Shown piece after piece: positions 1 to 8,111 of a stretch of DNA of 13,143 bases (its first letter is position 1; the number at the start of each line of letters is the position of its first letter). This DNA is from Acidobacteriaceae bacterium UBA1795 (GTDB lineage: Bacteria > Acidobacteriota > Terriglobia > Terriglobales > Acidobacteriaceae): assembly GCA_002314435.1 (NCBI GenBank), contig DCFV01000092.1, forward strand, positions 1 through 13,143. Reading direction: 5' to 3'. Made by a program: the position numbers and the translations under genes. The notes below the pieces were generated by a model, which was not told the DNA's origin, searched no databases, and was given only the letters and a program-made list of their open reading frames with translations.

Positions 1-1119
1 GCCGACTATCCAGCCTTAATCGAGGAGCTTAAGAGAACCCACGGTTCCCTGGGCCGGCCGACGCGCTGGCGCCTTGCCAAGCAGGCTTTTGCACTCACGT
101 CCGCCTACGACTCGACGATTGCCAACGCACTGGAAAAGATGGACGAAGCGCCCGCACCCGAGGTGCCCATCGCACTCGACACAAACGCACTGCCCTCGAC
201 GCTGCGCATCAACATGCCCCTAGCACAGCCCTTGCGTTACGGTGAGAACCCCCACCAGCGCGCCGCACTCTACGCTGACGGCTCCGGCCTCGGCGTTGCT
301 GGTGCAACGCAGTTGCAGGGCAAGGAGCTGAGCTTCAACAACCTTGTCGACCTGGATGCCTGCTGGGAGCTGACCCGCGAGTTCGGCGAGCCCATGGTGG
401 CCATCATCAAGCACACCAACCCCTGCGGCGCGGCCACCGGCACGTCGGTCCTCGAGGCCTACCAAAAGGCGCTGGCTTGCGATCCGGTTTCAGCCTTCGG
501 CGGCGTCATCGGTATCAATCGCGAGGTGGACGCCGCTGCGGCCGAGGAGATCGCCAAGCTCTTCGTTGAGGCCATTGCTGCCCCCGGCTTCACTGCCGAG
601 GCCCGCGTGCGCTTTGCCGCGAAAAAGAACCTGCGCCTGGTGGAAGTGCGCCCGGCGCCGGCGCGACCGGTGGTGAAGAATGTCTCTGGCGGCCTGCTAA
701 TGCAGGATGCCGATACGGCGCGCGTGAGCGAGGGCGAGTTGGACGTCGTCACCTGGCGCCCGCCCACGGCTGAGGAGTTGCGCAGCCTGCTCTTCGCCTG
801 GCGGGTCTGCAAGCACGTTAAATCCAACGCGATCGTCTACGCGCGTGATGGCCAGACCGTAGGCCTGGGCGCAGGGCAAATGAGCCGTGTGGATGCGGCA
901 AAGTTCGGAGCGCAAAAGGCAGTGCTGCCGCTCGCCGGCACTGTAGCCGCCTCTGACGCCTTCTTTCCGTTCCCTGATGGGCTCGAAGCCGTGGCTGCTG
1001 CGGGTGCCACTGCAGTCATTCAGCCTGGTGGCTCCGTCAAGGATCAGGACGTGATTGCCGCCGCCGACAAGCTGGGACTGGCCATGGTGTTCACTGGGAT
1101 CCGGCACTTCCGCCACTGA
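1..1119 (+). CDS. purH: Bifunctional purine biosynthesis protein PurH (AICAR transformylase / IMP cyclohydrolase), 5' end outside window
   Basis: PurH performs the last two steps of de novo IMP synthesis in the cytoplasm: formyl transfer from 10-formyl-THF to AICAR, then ring closure of FAICAR. The reading frame is open from base 1, and the first 46 residues (ADYPALIEELKR..., LAKQAFALTSAYDSTIA) match the end of the N-terminal MGS-like cyclohydrolase domain. The gene therefore starts upstream, and the ATG at 139 is internal. The rest is the AICAR transformylase domain, with RYGENPHQ, the catalytic Lys-His in IIKHTNPCG (visible residues 137-138), SAFGGVIG, and a C-terminal VIQPGGSVKDQD block followed by FTGIRHFRH. 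The 372 visible residues compare with about 520 for the whole family. The stop at 1119 is followed 25 bases later by the FUSC gene on the same strand, so the two may share a transcript. No key residue in the visible part looks damaged. Confidence 0.97.
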   Translation, partial: ADYPALIEELKRTHGSLGRPTRWRLAKQAFALTSAYDSTIANALEKMDEAPAPEVPIALDTNALPSTLRINMPLAQPLRYGENPHQRAALYADGSGLGVAGATQLQGKELSFNNLVDLDACWELTREFGEPMVAIIKHTNPCGAATGTSVLEAYQKALACDPVSAFGGVIGINREVDAAAAEEIAKLFVEAIAAPGFTAEARVRFAAKKNLRLVEVRPAPARPVVKNVSGGLLMQDADTARVSEGELDVVTWRPPTAEELRSLLFAWRVCKHVKSNAIVYARDGQTVGLGAGQMSRVDAAKFGAQKAVLPLAGTVAASDAFFPFPDGLEAVAAAGATAVIQPGGSVKDQDVIAAADKLGLAMVFTGIRHFRH

Positions 1120-1144
1120 TGCAAGAGCCGCACAACGAAGGAAC

Positions 1145-3370
1145 ATGACGAACGCCGGAACAACCCTGGAGCGCCTGCGCGACAAGGCCAACGCCATGGC
1201 CCGCGAAATGGACTGGTTCCGCGGGCTGCGTGCCGGCGTGGCGTTGTGTGCTCCGCTCGTGCTGGGCGACCTGGCAGGCCTGCACAACATGGGCTGGGCG
1301 GCTCTGGGCGGCTTCGAGGCCATCGTTGCCGACAGGGGTGGGCCCTACCGCACGCGCATGGGAAGCCTGGTCACACTCTCATTGGGTGGCGCGACTGGCA
1401 TTTTTCTGGGCGCCCTGGCTGGCGGCAGCCTGCGCTGGGCATTGCCACTCACGCTGATCTGGTGTTTCGTCTGGAGCTATGTCGCCGTGCTCGGCCAGCC
1501 GTTCGCATCCGCCGGTGTGCTGGTGCAGTTGCTGTTCATCTGCGGCATTGGAACGCCCACTTTGCACTGGCGTGAAGCGTTGGGCTGGGCGCTATTGATC
1601 TTGGCGGGCGGTGCCTGGGCGGCGGCGTTGTCGCTGTTTCTTTGGCCGCTGGATGCCTATAGGCCGGCGCGGAGCGCTGTGTCCGACTGCTACATCGAGC
1701 TGGCTTCGTTTCTCGGGTCCATTTCTGATCTGGCCGCACGGCCGCAGCAGCGCCCCTCACTCTGGCATCGCCTCGCGCAGCATCACCAGTACCGCATTCG
1801 CCGTGCCGTGGAGCGGGGCTGGCACGCCGTGGCCAACATCCGCGCAAGCCGCGCCGCCGAGTCGCTGCGAGGCCGCCAGCTCGTGGTTTTGCTGGAGCAT
1901 GCCGACCTGCTTATCGCACGCACCGTCGCGTTGGCCGAGCATCTGGAAGCGGAGGCCGGCGACGAACGCTCTGCCTGCATGCGCCGCGGCTTGTCCGGCC
2001 TGGACGAACTGCGCACGACCGAACTGTGGGTAGCCGCACTGCTTACGCGCCGCGGCAGCGAGTCGCTGGCCACGGCGCGCGGCCGGCGCCGCCAGATGGA
2101 ACTGCTTCCGCAGACGCTCGAAGGCTGCTTCAGCAGCGAAGATGCCACAGGCCGCTTTCTGCTCACGCAGATCGCGCAGGCGGCATCGCTGCTGGAGTCG
2201 TCGATTGAGGCGGCAGCGCTGCTGCGGCTGGGCAAGCCTGCCGACCCGCATGCTGCGCCTCCCGGTGCCTCAGCCAGCCACTTTGGCTACGTACTGGGGC
2301 GCATGGCTGCGTTGCGCCAGGGCTGGACCCTGGAAACACTGACCGCCAACTTTACGCCGCTTTCGCTCACCCTGCGCCATTCCGCGCGCGTGGCAATCGT
2401 GTGCGGCTTCGACGTGGCGATCATCCTTCTGCTGCACATCGACCACGGCTACTGGCTGCTGCTCACTTCGCTCATTGTGCTGCAACCCCACGTCTCCGGT
2501 ACTTTGCGCCGCGGCTTTGAGCGCATCGGCGGTACGATAGGCGGCGGCATCCTTGCCGCGCTGCTGGCCGTCGTGCTCCACTCGCCGCTGGCCACGGCTG
2601 CCGTCCTCTTCCCTTTGGCTCTGCTATCAATGGCGATTCTGCCCGTCAGCTATGCGGCGTTCTCCTTCTTCCTCACGCCGACGTTCGTCCTGGCATGGCT
2701 CCCTTACTCCGGCGACTGGCAGCTGGCCCTGATCCGCACATTCAACACCATTGCCGGCGCAATCATCGCCATCTTGGCGATGATCTTCCTCTTCCCTGCC
2801 TATGAACGCGAACGCGCCCCCCGCATCCTGCAAGCAAGCTTGGCCGCGGACCGGCGTTACCTGAACCTGCTGCGCGAAAGCTGGCGCACCCACGCGCGCG
2901 CTTTGCGCGTGCTGGCCGAGGCTCGCCGCACCACTGGCCTGGCACACAACGACTCGGAAGAGTCGCTTGAGCGGCTGCTGGCTGAGAGCTGGCCTCGCCG
3001 CGCGCCCTTCGCCAAATTCGTCACCGCCTTTGTGACCTATCTGCGCCGCTTTGCCCAGAGCGTCACCACCCTGGCCGCACTCGATGGGTATTGGCAGTGG
3101 AAGCAGTCGGCGGTGATCCACAACCGCCTCGAGTTGCTTGACCGCCAGCTGGCATGGCTGGAAGAACGCACTGTGGCTGTCGTACCTCCCGGGCCGGAGA
3201 CGGCCGTCTGGCCCGAACCCGAGCCCGGCGCGGTCCAGTCTCCGGCCGCAGAAGACCACCCAGGCGAACGGCAAATGCAGCGCATGGAACGCCAGGTAGA
3301 CATCCTCTACCGGCAGCTACATGCCCTGCGCCAGCACGGCTGGTTCCCAGGCACAACCGAACGCCCCTGA
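1145..3370 (+). CDS. FUSC-family inner-membrane transporter (aromatic-acid exporter / YccS-like)
   Basis: This 741-residue protein has the FUSC two-block layout. A first cluster of hydrophobic helices covers roughly residues 28-170, a soluble helical stretch about 175-400, a second membrane cluster about 410-552, and a soluble C-terminal tail follows. The FUSC signature sits at the start of the second block: YWLLLTSLIVLQPHV (residues 436-450), then TLRRGFERIGGTIGGG. The family includes AaeB and YccS and is tied to export of aromatic acids or other toxic compounds. The substrate here cannot be read from sequence. The frame is open from 1055 inside purH, but the ATG at 1145 has AAGGA just upstream (spacing only 2 bases) and gives a sensible N terminus; the ATG at 1196 is an alternative. 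No membrane-fusion or outer-membrane partner lies nearby, so a tripartite pump is not supported here. Confidence 0.88.
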   Translation: MTNAGTTLERLRDKANAMAREMDWFRGLRAGVALCAPLVLGDLAGLHNMGWAALGGFEAIVADRGGPYRTRMGSLVTLSLGGATGIFLGALAGGSLRWALPLTLIWCFVWSYVAVLGQPFASAGVLVQLLFICGIGTPTLHWREALGWALLILAGGAWAAALSLFLWPLDAYRPARSAVSDCYIELASFLGSISDLAARPQQRPSLWHRLAQHHQYRIRRAVERGWHAVANIRASRAAESLRGRQLVVLLEHADLLIARTVALAEHLEAEAGDERSACMRRGLSGLDELRTTELWVAALLTRRGSESLATARGRRRQMELLPQTLEGCFSSEDATGRFLLTQIAQAASLLESSIEAAALLRLGKPADPHAAPPGASASHFGYVLGRMAALRQGWTLETLTANFTPLSLTLRHSARVAIVCGFDVAIILLLHIDHGYWLLLTSLIVLQPHVSGTLRRGFERIGGTIGGGILAALLAVVLHSPLATAAVLFPLALLSMAILPVSYAAFSFFLTPTFVLAWLPYSGDWQLALIRTFNTIAGAIIAILAMIFLFPAYERERAPRILQASLAADRRYLNLLRESWRTHARALRVLAEARRTTGLAHNDSEESLERLLAESWPRRAPFAKFVTAFVTYLRRFAQSVTTLAALDGYWQWKQSAVIHNRLELLDRQLAWLEERTVAVVPPGPETAVWPEPEPGAVQSPAAEDHPGERQMQRMERQVDILYRQLHALRQHGWFPGTTERP

Positions 3371-3384
3371 CCCCGCCCGCTGCT

Positions 3385-3402
3385 GGGCAAAGTGCCCTTT
3401 TT
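3385..3402 (+). terminator. Short intrinsic terminator after the FUSC gene
   Basis: GGGCA (3385-3389) pairs with TGCCC (3393-3397) around an AAG loop, directly followed by five T residues (3398-3402). It begins 14 bases after the FUSC stop. The stem has only 5 bp, so termination may be partial, but position and T-run fit. It separates purH-FUSC from the TPR gene. Confidence 0.5.
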
Positions 3403-3576
3403 CCGCGACACCAACCATGCAAAAGCCGACATTCGCACGCACGGTTGCGACCAATCGAGGGTAAAATCGTCTTTAACATTGGGACGGGTCGACCCGGCCT
3501 CCCGTCTAATGAGGTTTTGTGTCCTCCGGGGAGATATTTCGCACGTTCCGGTCGGAAAGGCATGGAAGTCCCTGGA
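3403..3576 (+). promoter_or_regulatory. Upstream region of the TPR gene, with a 12-base palindrome
   Basis: This gene-free stretch must hold the promoter of the TPR gene if the terminator before it works. TAAAAT (3462-3467) and TCTAAT (3505-3510) resemble -10 boxes, but neither has a good -35 at 16-18 bases. A perfect palindrome, CGGGTCGACCCG (3485-3496), lies between them and could be an operator or chance. GGAAG at 3564-3568 lies 8 bases before the ATG at 3577 and supports that start. I see no RNA gene or riboswitch here. Confidence 0.3.
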
Positions 3577-5703
3577 ATGATGAAAGCAAAGCATATGCCC
3601 GAGCCCCTGCGGCGTTCGCTGGCCCTAGTTTCCCTCCTTGCGCTGCCCGCTGTTGTGGCAGGGGCGCAATCTGCGCCGCTGAAAGCGGCCGCTCCGGCCA
3701 GCACCCAGCCCGCCGACACCGACAACCCGGACCGTGGCCGCGCCTACTATCACGCCGCTCTGGCCGGGATTTACGAAGAAGACGCGGTGAATTCCGGGCA
3801 ATCAGAGTACGTGGCCCAGGCCATCGACCAGTACAAGAACGCGCTCGACGCCGACCCCACCTCGCCGGCCTTGAACGGAGCGCTGGCCGACCTCTATTTC
3901 CGCGTCGGCAAGGTACGCGAAGCTGAATCGACCGTGCGCAATCTGCTGAAGACTTCGCCTAACGATTTGTCGGCACATAAGCTGCTCGGGCGCATCTACC
4001 TGCGCCAACTGAGCGAAGCGCAAAACGCCGTGTCCTCTGCCTCGCCGAGCGGCAACGTACTCGATCAGGCCGTAGCGGAGTTTGAAAAGATCATTTCGCT
4101 TGAGCCAAGCGACGTGGAAGATCGCATGGTGCTCGGCCAGCTTTACTCCGTGCAGCACCAGCCTCAGAAGGCCGAAGAGCAGTTCAAGACTGCACAGTCC
4201 ATCGACCCCGACTCGGAAGAGGTGGTGCTCAATCTGGCCCGCCTCTACGTGGAAGGCGGCGATATGCAGCACGCCGCAAAAATCATTGAGGCCGTTCCGC
4301 AGCAGGACCGCACCTCCAAGATGGAACTGGCGTTGGGCGCTGCCTATGACCAGATGAAACGCCCCAAAGACGCCATTGCCGCCTACCGCCGTGCTGTGGA
4401 CATGGAACCCGGTGAACCGCGCGGCCTTGGAGCACTGGCCCAGGCTCTGCTCAGTGACGACCAGCTGAATGAGGCACTCAAGGTATACGCTGATCTCTCC
4501 CAGGCGGACCCTGAGGATGTGGGCACGCTGGTGCATATCGGCGAAATCCTGCGGCGACAGGGCAAGTATGAAGACGCTCTGTCCAGCATCAAGAATGCCC
4601 TCAAAAAGGACCCGGATAACCTTGAAGCGGGCTTCAACGAAGGTTTGCTCTTGGACGTGCTGAGCCGCTACGAAGAGGCCGCAAAGGTCTACGAGCACAT
4701 GGTCGACCTGACCTCGCACGCCAACGGCGCGTATACAGCAGAGGAGAAGAACAACCGTGGCATCTTCCTGGAGAGGCTAGGCTCCGTCTACCACGAGCAG
4801 AACAAAGTAGACTTGGCCATTGCGGCCTACCAGAAGATGATTGACATGAGCGGCGACTCTGCGGTGCGAGGCTATCAGGGACAGGTGGATACCTGGCGCG
4901 ACGCCAAGAGGTTCGACAAGGCTGCGGAGGTTGCGCGCAAGGCCTCTGAAGCTAATCCCAAGAACAACGAACTTAAGCTCATTCTGGCCGACCAACTGGT
5001 GGACCAGGGCAAAACCGATGAAGCCATCACTCTGGCCAAAGGCCTTCTGAACAACTCCGACAAGGACCGCGCCGTGTGGCTTGAGGTCGCGCAGATCAAC
5101 ACGCGCGTACACCGCTGGAAAGATGCGGAAGACGCTCTAAACAAGGCGCAGGCGCTGACCACCAAGGACGAGGACCGCGTCTACCTGCTCTTTTTGCGCG
5201 GTGCATTAGCCGAGCGGCAGAAGCGCTTTGACGCTGCCGAGCCGTACTTCCGCCAAGCCCTCGACATCGACCCCTCGAATGCCATGGTGCTCAACTACTT
5301 TGGCTATATGCTGGCCGACAAGGGCCTCAAGCTACCCGAAGCAGTCAAGCTGATCCGAAAGGCAGTGGATCAGGAGCCGATGAATGGTGCTTATCTCGAC
5401 TCGCTGGGCTGGGCCTACTTCAAGCTAGGTCAGTATGAGCTGGCAGAAGAGAACTTACGCCAGGCCGTCGAACGTGACCAGACCGACCCGACCGTTCACG
5501 AGCACCTGGGCGACCTCTACGAAAAGACCGGGCGCATCCGCCTGGCCGCTGCGCAGTGGCAGCTCTCTCTCACGCAGTATGCTCAGTCGGCTGCGGCCGA
5601 CGTGGAACCGGCCGACGTGGCCAAACTGCAGCGCAAGCTGGAGACTGCCCGCGTCAAGCTGGCCAAAGAAGACAATCTCACCGGCGCAGCTCGAACCAAC
5701 TGA
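3577..5703 (+). CDS. Large exported tetratricopeptide-repeat protein
   Basis: From the ATG at 3577 this is a 708-residue protein. It starts with an export signal: basic residues (MMKAKHMPEPLRR), a hydrophobic run at about 14-28, and an AGA-QS cleavage site near residue 30. The chain lacks a lipobox Cys. From about residue 55 to 680 it is a nearly continuous run of TPR-like helix pairs, recognisable by repeated A-x-x-x-(Y/F)-x-x-A-(I/L/V)-x-x-(D/E)-P patterns such as AIAAYRRAVDMEPGE, ALSSIKNALKKDPDN and AEPYFRQALDIDPSN. I count at least a dozen. TPR arrays scaffold protein-protein contacts, so a periplasmic or envelope assembly role is the reasonable inference; the partner is unknown. The frame is open far upstream to 3154, but that part overlaps the FUSC gene. 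ATGs at 3562, 3580 and 3595 are alternatives; 3577 has GGAAG at 8-base spacing. It appears monocistronic, with terminators on both sides. Confidence 0.85.
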   Translation: MMKAKHMPEPLRRSLALVSLLALPAVVAGAQSAPLKAAAPASTQPADTDNPDRGRAYYHAALAGIYEEDAVNSGQSEYVAQAIDQYKNALDADPTSPALNGALADLYFRVGKVREAESTVRNLLKTSPNDLSAHKLLGRIYLRQLSEAQNAVSSASPSGNVLDQAVAEFEKIISLEPSDVEDRMVLGQLYSVQHQPQKAEEQFKTAQSIDPDSEEVVLNLARLYVEGGDMQHAAKIIEAVPQQDRTSKMELALGAAYDQMKRPKDAIAAYRRAVDMEPGEPRGLGALAQALLSDDQLNEALKVYADLSQADPEDVGTLVHIGEILRRQGKYEDALSSIKNALKKDPDNLEAGFNEGLLLDVLSRYEEAAKVYEHMVDLTSHANGAYTAEEKNNRGIFLERLGSVYHEQNKVDLAIAAYQKMIDMSGDSAVRGYQGQVDTWRDAKRFDKAAEVARKASEANPKNNELKLILADQLVDQGKTDEAITLAKGLLNNSDKDRAVWLEVAQINTRVHRWKDAEDALNKAQALTTKDEDRVYLLFLRGALAERQKRFDAAEPYFRQALDIDPSNAMVLNYFGYMLADKGLKLPEAVKLIRKAVDQEPMNGAYLDSLGWAYFKLGQYELAEENLRQAVERDQTDPTVHEHLGDLYEKTGRIRLAAAQWQLSLTQYAQSAAADVEPADVAKLQRKLETARVKLAKEDNLTGAARTN

Positions 5704-5720
5704 GCACTTTCACCCTGCAC

Positions 5721-5761
5721 AAGACAACGGCCGCACCTCAAGGGTGCGGCCGTTGTCTTTT
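5721..5761 (+). terminator. Strong intrinsic terminator after the TPR gene
   Basis: AAGACAACGGCCGCACC (5721-5737) pairs perfectly over 17 bp with 5743-5759 around a 5-base loop (TCAAG), and the stem runs into TTTT (5758-5761). It starts 18 bases past the TPR stop. The hairpin also lies 10 bases beyond the stop of the convergent binding-protein gene. On that strand no T-run follows, so it should work mainly for + strand transcripts but may protect both 3' ends. Confidence 0.93.
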
Positions 5762-5769
5762 CAGCGTTC

Positions 5770-6756
5770 CTACTTGGCCTGCGCTGCGGAGGTGATGTAT
5801 TGCTCTACATTGCTCTTGTCCACCAGGTCCGTGCCCGTGTCCACAAACATCGGGTACGGCGAGAATGGATCTGCTGCATAGTACTTGCCCATCTGTGATG
5901 GCGGTGCATGGAAGACCTCGTCCAACGCCTTCAGTCCGTAGTAGCCCATGGTAAACGGCTTCTGCACGATGGTCGAATCGATCACTCCCGCCTTGATGCC
6001 ATCCAGGGTATCCGGATTGGCATCCCATGCAATCAGCACGCGGTCAGTCACATTGGCCCGTTTGAGTGCGTCAGAAACAGGCTTGCCACATGCAGACTCC
6101 ACGCACACAAAAGCATCAATCTTCTTGGGTCCAGTGAGCGCGAGCAACTGCTGTGCCTGGTCAAAAGCCGTGCGCGGATCGGTCTTCGTGTCGATTGTGT
6201 CGACAATCTTGATGTCGGGCCGCGACTCAAGCACGTCCTTGAAGCCCTTCAGTCGCTCATCGATATTGCTCTGTCCCGTGAGAGCAAAGAATACGACGTT
6301 GCCCTTGCCGCCCATCCTGGCCAGCAGGCGCTTGCCACCCAGCCGTCCAGCCTCCAGGTTATTGGTTCCGATGTAAAAAAGCCGCCGGCTACCGGGCGCG
6401 TCTGCGTCCATGGTGATCACGGGAATCCCTGCCCCAATCGCTGCGTTGATCTCCGGCTGCAGAATCCCCACGTCTGTTACAGAAATCAGGATGCCGGCCG
6501 GCTTGGCTGCCAGAGCCTTCTCGAACTCGGCCAATTCGGCTTTTGGATCGAAGTTATCCGGGCCGACCACCTTTGCGGTGACCTTCAGTTGCTCCGCTGC
6601 GCGGTTAAAGCCCGCCGCCGCAGTCTGAAAATAGGGCAACTGCTGGTTGGCCACCACCAGGTAATACACTTCCTTGGTCGAATGCCGGCTGCAACCGGAC
6701 ATCAATCCAACTCCCAGCGCCAACAACGTGAGCGCCAGCCATTTCGTTGTGTTCAT
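5770..6756 (-). CDS. RbsB-like sugar-type substrate-binding lipoprotein (periplasmic binding protein, Peripla_BP_4 type)
   Basis: This 328-residue protein begins with a lipoprotein signal, MNTTKWLALTLLALGVGLMSGC, with the predicted acylated Cys at residue 22, so it should be a periplasm-facing lipoprotein. The mature part has the RbsB-type two-lobe fold signature: a first strand VYYLVVANQQLPYFQ with residues following typical of the xFF ligand-contact region, GILISVTD (88-95), IPVITMDADAP (111-121), FYIGTNNLEAGRLGG (127-141) and a C-terminal YYGLKALDEV (272-281). Such proteins normally deliver sugars (or autoinducer-2-like ligands) to an ABC importer. The start at 6756 is fixed by AGGAGG (6762-6767 on the - strand) five bases upstream; the longer frame to 6843 lacks this and would bury the signal peptide. 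No permease or ATP-binding gene lies on either side, so its ligand and partner are unknown. Confidence 0.9.
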   Translation of the reverse strand: MNTTKWLALTLLALGVGLMSGCSRHSTKEVYYLVVANQQLPYFQTAAAGFNRAAEQLKVTAKVVGPDNFDPKAELAEFEKALAAKPAGILISVTDVGILQPEINAAIGAGIPVITMDADAPGSRRLFYIGTNNLEAGRLGGKRLLARMGGKGNVVFFALTGQSNIDERLKGFKDVLESRPDIKIVDTIDTKTDPRTAFDQAQQLLALTGPKKIDAFVCVESACGKPVSDALKRANVTDRVLIAWDANPDTLDGIKAGVIDSTIVQKPFTMGYYGLKALDEVFHAPPSQMGKYYAADPFSPYPMFVDTGTDLVDKSNVEQYITSAAQAK

Positions 6757-6843
6757 GGGTCCCTCCTGCTGCGTGGTCCGCGTGTGCATCCCCCCAGAAT
6801 CCAACAACTGCTTCGCGCGTGCCTTTAGCGGCGGCAGGCGCAC

Positions 6844-6878
6844 CCTCTTGCAAATCCGGGCAGGATAGTACTCCCGCC
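6844..6878 (-). promoter_or_regulatory. Possible promoter for the binding-lipoprotein gene
   Basis: In the gap between the divergent binding-protein and dgt genes, the - strand carries a TAGACA-like -35 followed about 18 bases later by TACTAT as a -10 (the latter at roughly 6866-6871). Matches to consensus are 5/6 and 4/6. This would give a leader of about 100 bases before the start at 6756. The assignment rests on pattern matching only. Confidence 0.25.
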
Positions 6879-6903
6879 TTACGCGGCTTGTCTATCGTCA
6901 AGT

Positions 6904-6925
6904 CTCACCCCGCGTGAGGTATAAC
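6904..6925 (+). promoter_or_regulatory. Candidate -10 box of dgt with an overlapping inverted repeat
   Basis: TATAAC (6920-6925) differs from the -10 consensus by one base. It lies 7 bases before the ATG at 6933, so transcription would start at or beside the first codon. Just upstream, CTCAC (6904-6908) and GTGAG (6914-6918) form an inverted repeat with a 5-base gap that could be an operator. No convincing -35 is seen at 17 bases. GAGG (6916-6919) could alternatively be a distant ribosome binding site. Confidence 0.4.
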
Positions 6926-6932
6926 GACTGTG

Positions 6933-8093
6933 ATGGCCGCCGCACCCTTTCAGCCGCCTGCTCTATCCGCCGCGCTCGCTGTGGACGAAACCGGCCCGCA
7001 AGCCGTGCGTGCCCATTCCGAGCCACTCCACCCCTACCGTGCGCCCTTTGCCCGCGACGCTGCGCGCATCCTCCACTCGCGTGCCTTCCGCCGTCTGGCT
7101 GGCAAGACCCAGGTCTTCGCCCGCCTCCCGGAAGATCCCCCCGGCGACCACTTCCGCAGCCGGCTGACGCACACGCTGGAAGTCACGCAGATCGCCCGCA
7201 CGCTTGCCACAGTTCTCGGCCTGAACACTGGCCTCGCCGAGGCCCTCGCTCTCGCCCACGACATCGGCCACCCGCCCTTCGGTCACGCCGGAGAAAAGGC
7301 TCTGGACCGCGCGCTTCGAACCCATGGTCTGGGCTTCGACCACAATCTGCATGCGCTGCGCATCGTCACCTGGTTCGAGGAGCGTTCACCGGCGTTTCGC
7401 GGTCTCAACCTCACGCTCGCTGTCCGCGAGGGAATTATCAAGCACTCGCACGACTACACTGCCGCCACGCACCCTGAGTTGGCCGAGTACTTTCTCGACC
7501 AGTTTCCACCACTCGAGGCGCAGCTCATCGATCTGGCCGACGAAATCGCCTACCTAACAGCAGACATGGATGACGGCCTCGGCTCGGGCATCCTCGCACT
7601 GGCACAGATCCACGACGAAGTGCCGCTGTTTCGGCGCTTTTACGATCAGGTTTTCGCCGAGTTTCCAGCCGCACCGGTGAAGCTGACTGTAAATGAAACG
7701 CTGAATCGCATGCTGAACTCGCTGGTCACCGACCTGATGGAGTCTGTCAGCGCAGCCGTCCTGACTCTCGGAGCCGCCACGCTAGACGACATTCGCCGGG
7801 CCCCTGCGCGTCTGGCGGCGCTCAGTCCGGCTGCTGAAGCAGAACGCGCTCAGGCCAAGGCCTTTCTCTATGCAAATTTTTACAATTCGCCTGGCATGGA
7901 AGAGAGCCACCGCCACGCCGCTGCAGTGATTGAAAGCCTCTTCGCCTCGCTCGTCGCTGACCCCGGCCTTCTTCCCGCGGACCATCAGGCACAGATCCCC
8001 TCAGAGGGGCTGGCACGCACCGTCACCGACTACATTGCCGGCATGACGGACAGCTACATCGAACAGCTCTGGATGCGCTGCGGCGGGCGATAG
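6933..8093 (+). CDS. dgt: Deoxyguanosinetriphosphate triphosphohydrolase-like protein (HD-domain dNTPase)
   Basis: This family hydrolyses dNTPs to the deoxynucleoside and triphosphate, trimming cytoplasmic dNTP pools. The protein has 386 residues, matching the shorter bacterial dGTPase-like subfamily rather than the longer E. coli Dgt. The HD metal site is intact: His80 in SRLTHTLEV, His109-Asp110 in LAHDIGHPPFGHAGE, and Asp203 in DLADEIAYLTADMDDG. The family N-terminal block HPYRAPFARDAARILHSRAFRRL also appears, and KTQVF follows. GTG at 6930 directly precedes the ATG at 6933; the ATG is preferred because it suits a transcript starting there, but GTG with GAGG at 10-base spacing is possible. 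The gene is divergent from the binding lipoprotein and its stop lies only 18 bases from the stop of the convergent Asd-like gene. Which dNTP it prefers cannot be read from sequence. Confidence 0.94.
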   Translation: MAAAPFQPPALSAALAVDETGPQAVRAHSEPLHPYRAPFARDAARILHSRAFRRLAGKTQVFARLPEDPPGDHFRSRLTHTLEVTQIARTLATVLGLNTGLAEALALAHDIGHPPFGHAGEKALDRALRTHGLGFDHNLHALRIVTWFEERSPAFRGLNLTLAVREGIIKHSHDYTAATHPELAEYFLDQFPPLEAQLIDLADEIAYLTADMDDGLGSGILALAQIHDEVPLFRRFYDQVFAEFPAAPVKLTVNETLNRMLNSLVTDLMESVSAAVLTLGAATLDDIRRAPARLAALSPAAEAERAQAKAFLYANFYNSPGMEESHRHAAAVIESLFASLVADPGLLPADHQAQIPSEGLARTVTDYIAGMTDSYIEQLWMRCGGR

Positions 8094-8111
8094 CCTCGTT
8101 CTTTCGGAGTT

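Noticed and set aside
1055..1144. FUSC start inside purH
   Set aside because: The extension reads purH coding DNA in another frame; ATG 1145 has AAGGA upstream and gives a normal N terminus.
3154..3576. N-terminal extension of the TPR protein into the FUSC gene
   Set aside because: It would place over 140 Arg/Pro-rich residues before a clear signal peptide and cross the FUSC stop and terminator. ATG 3577 has a ribosome site at proper spacing.
2627..3725. Long - strand open frames (2627-3274 and 3063-3725) under the FUSC end and the gap
   Set aside because: They overlap well-supported + strand coding sequence and give Arg/Gly/Ala-rich, low-complexity translations without domains.
3802..4719. 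305-codon - strand open frame within the TPR gene
   Set aside because: The + strand shows clear TPR periodicity throughout; the antisense frame shows no recognisable motif or ribosome site.
5908..6828. 306-codon + strand open frame opposite the binding lipoprotein
   Set aside because: It is fully antisense to a gene with lipobox, family motifs and an AGGAGG site. Its translation shows no domain pattern, and long antisense frames are common in GC-rich DNA.
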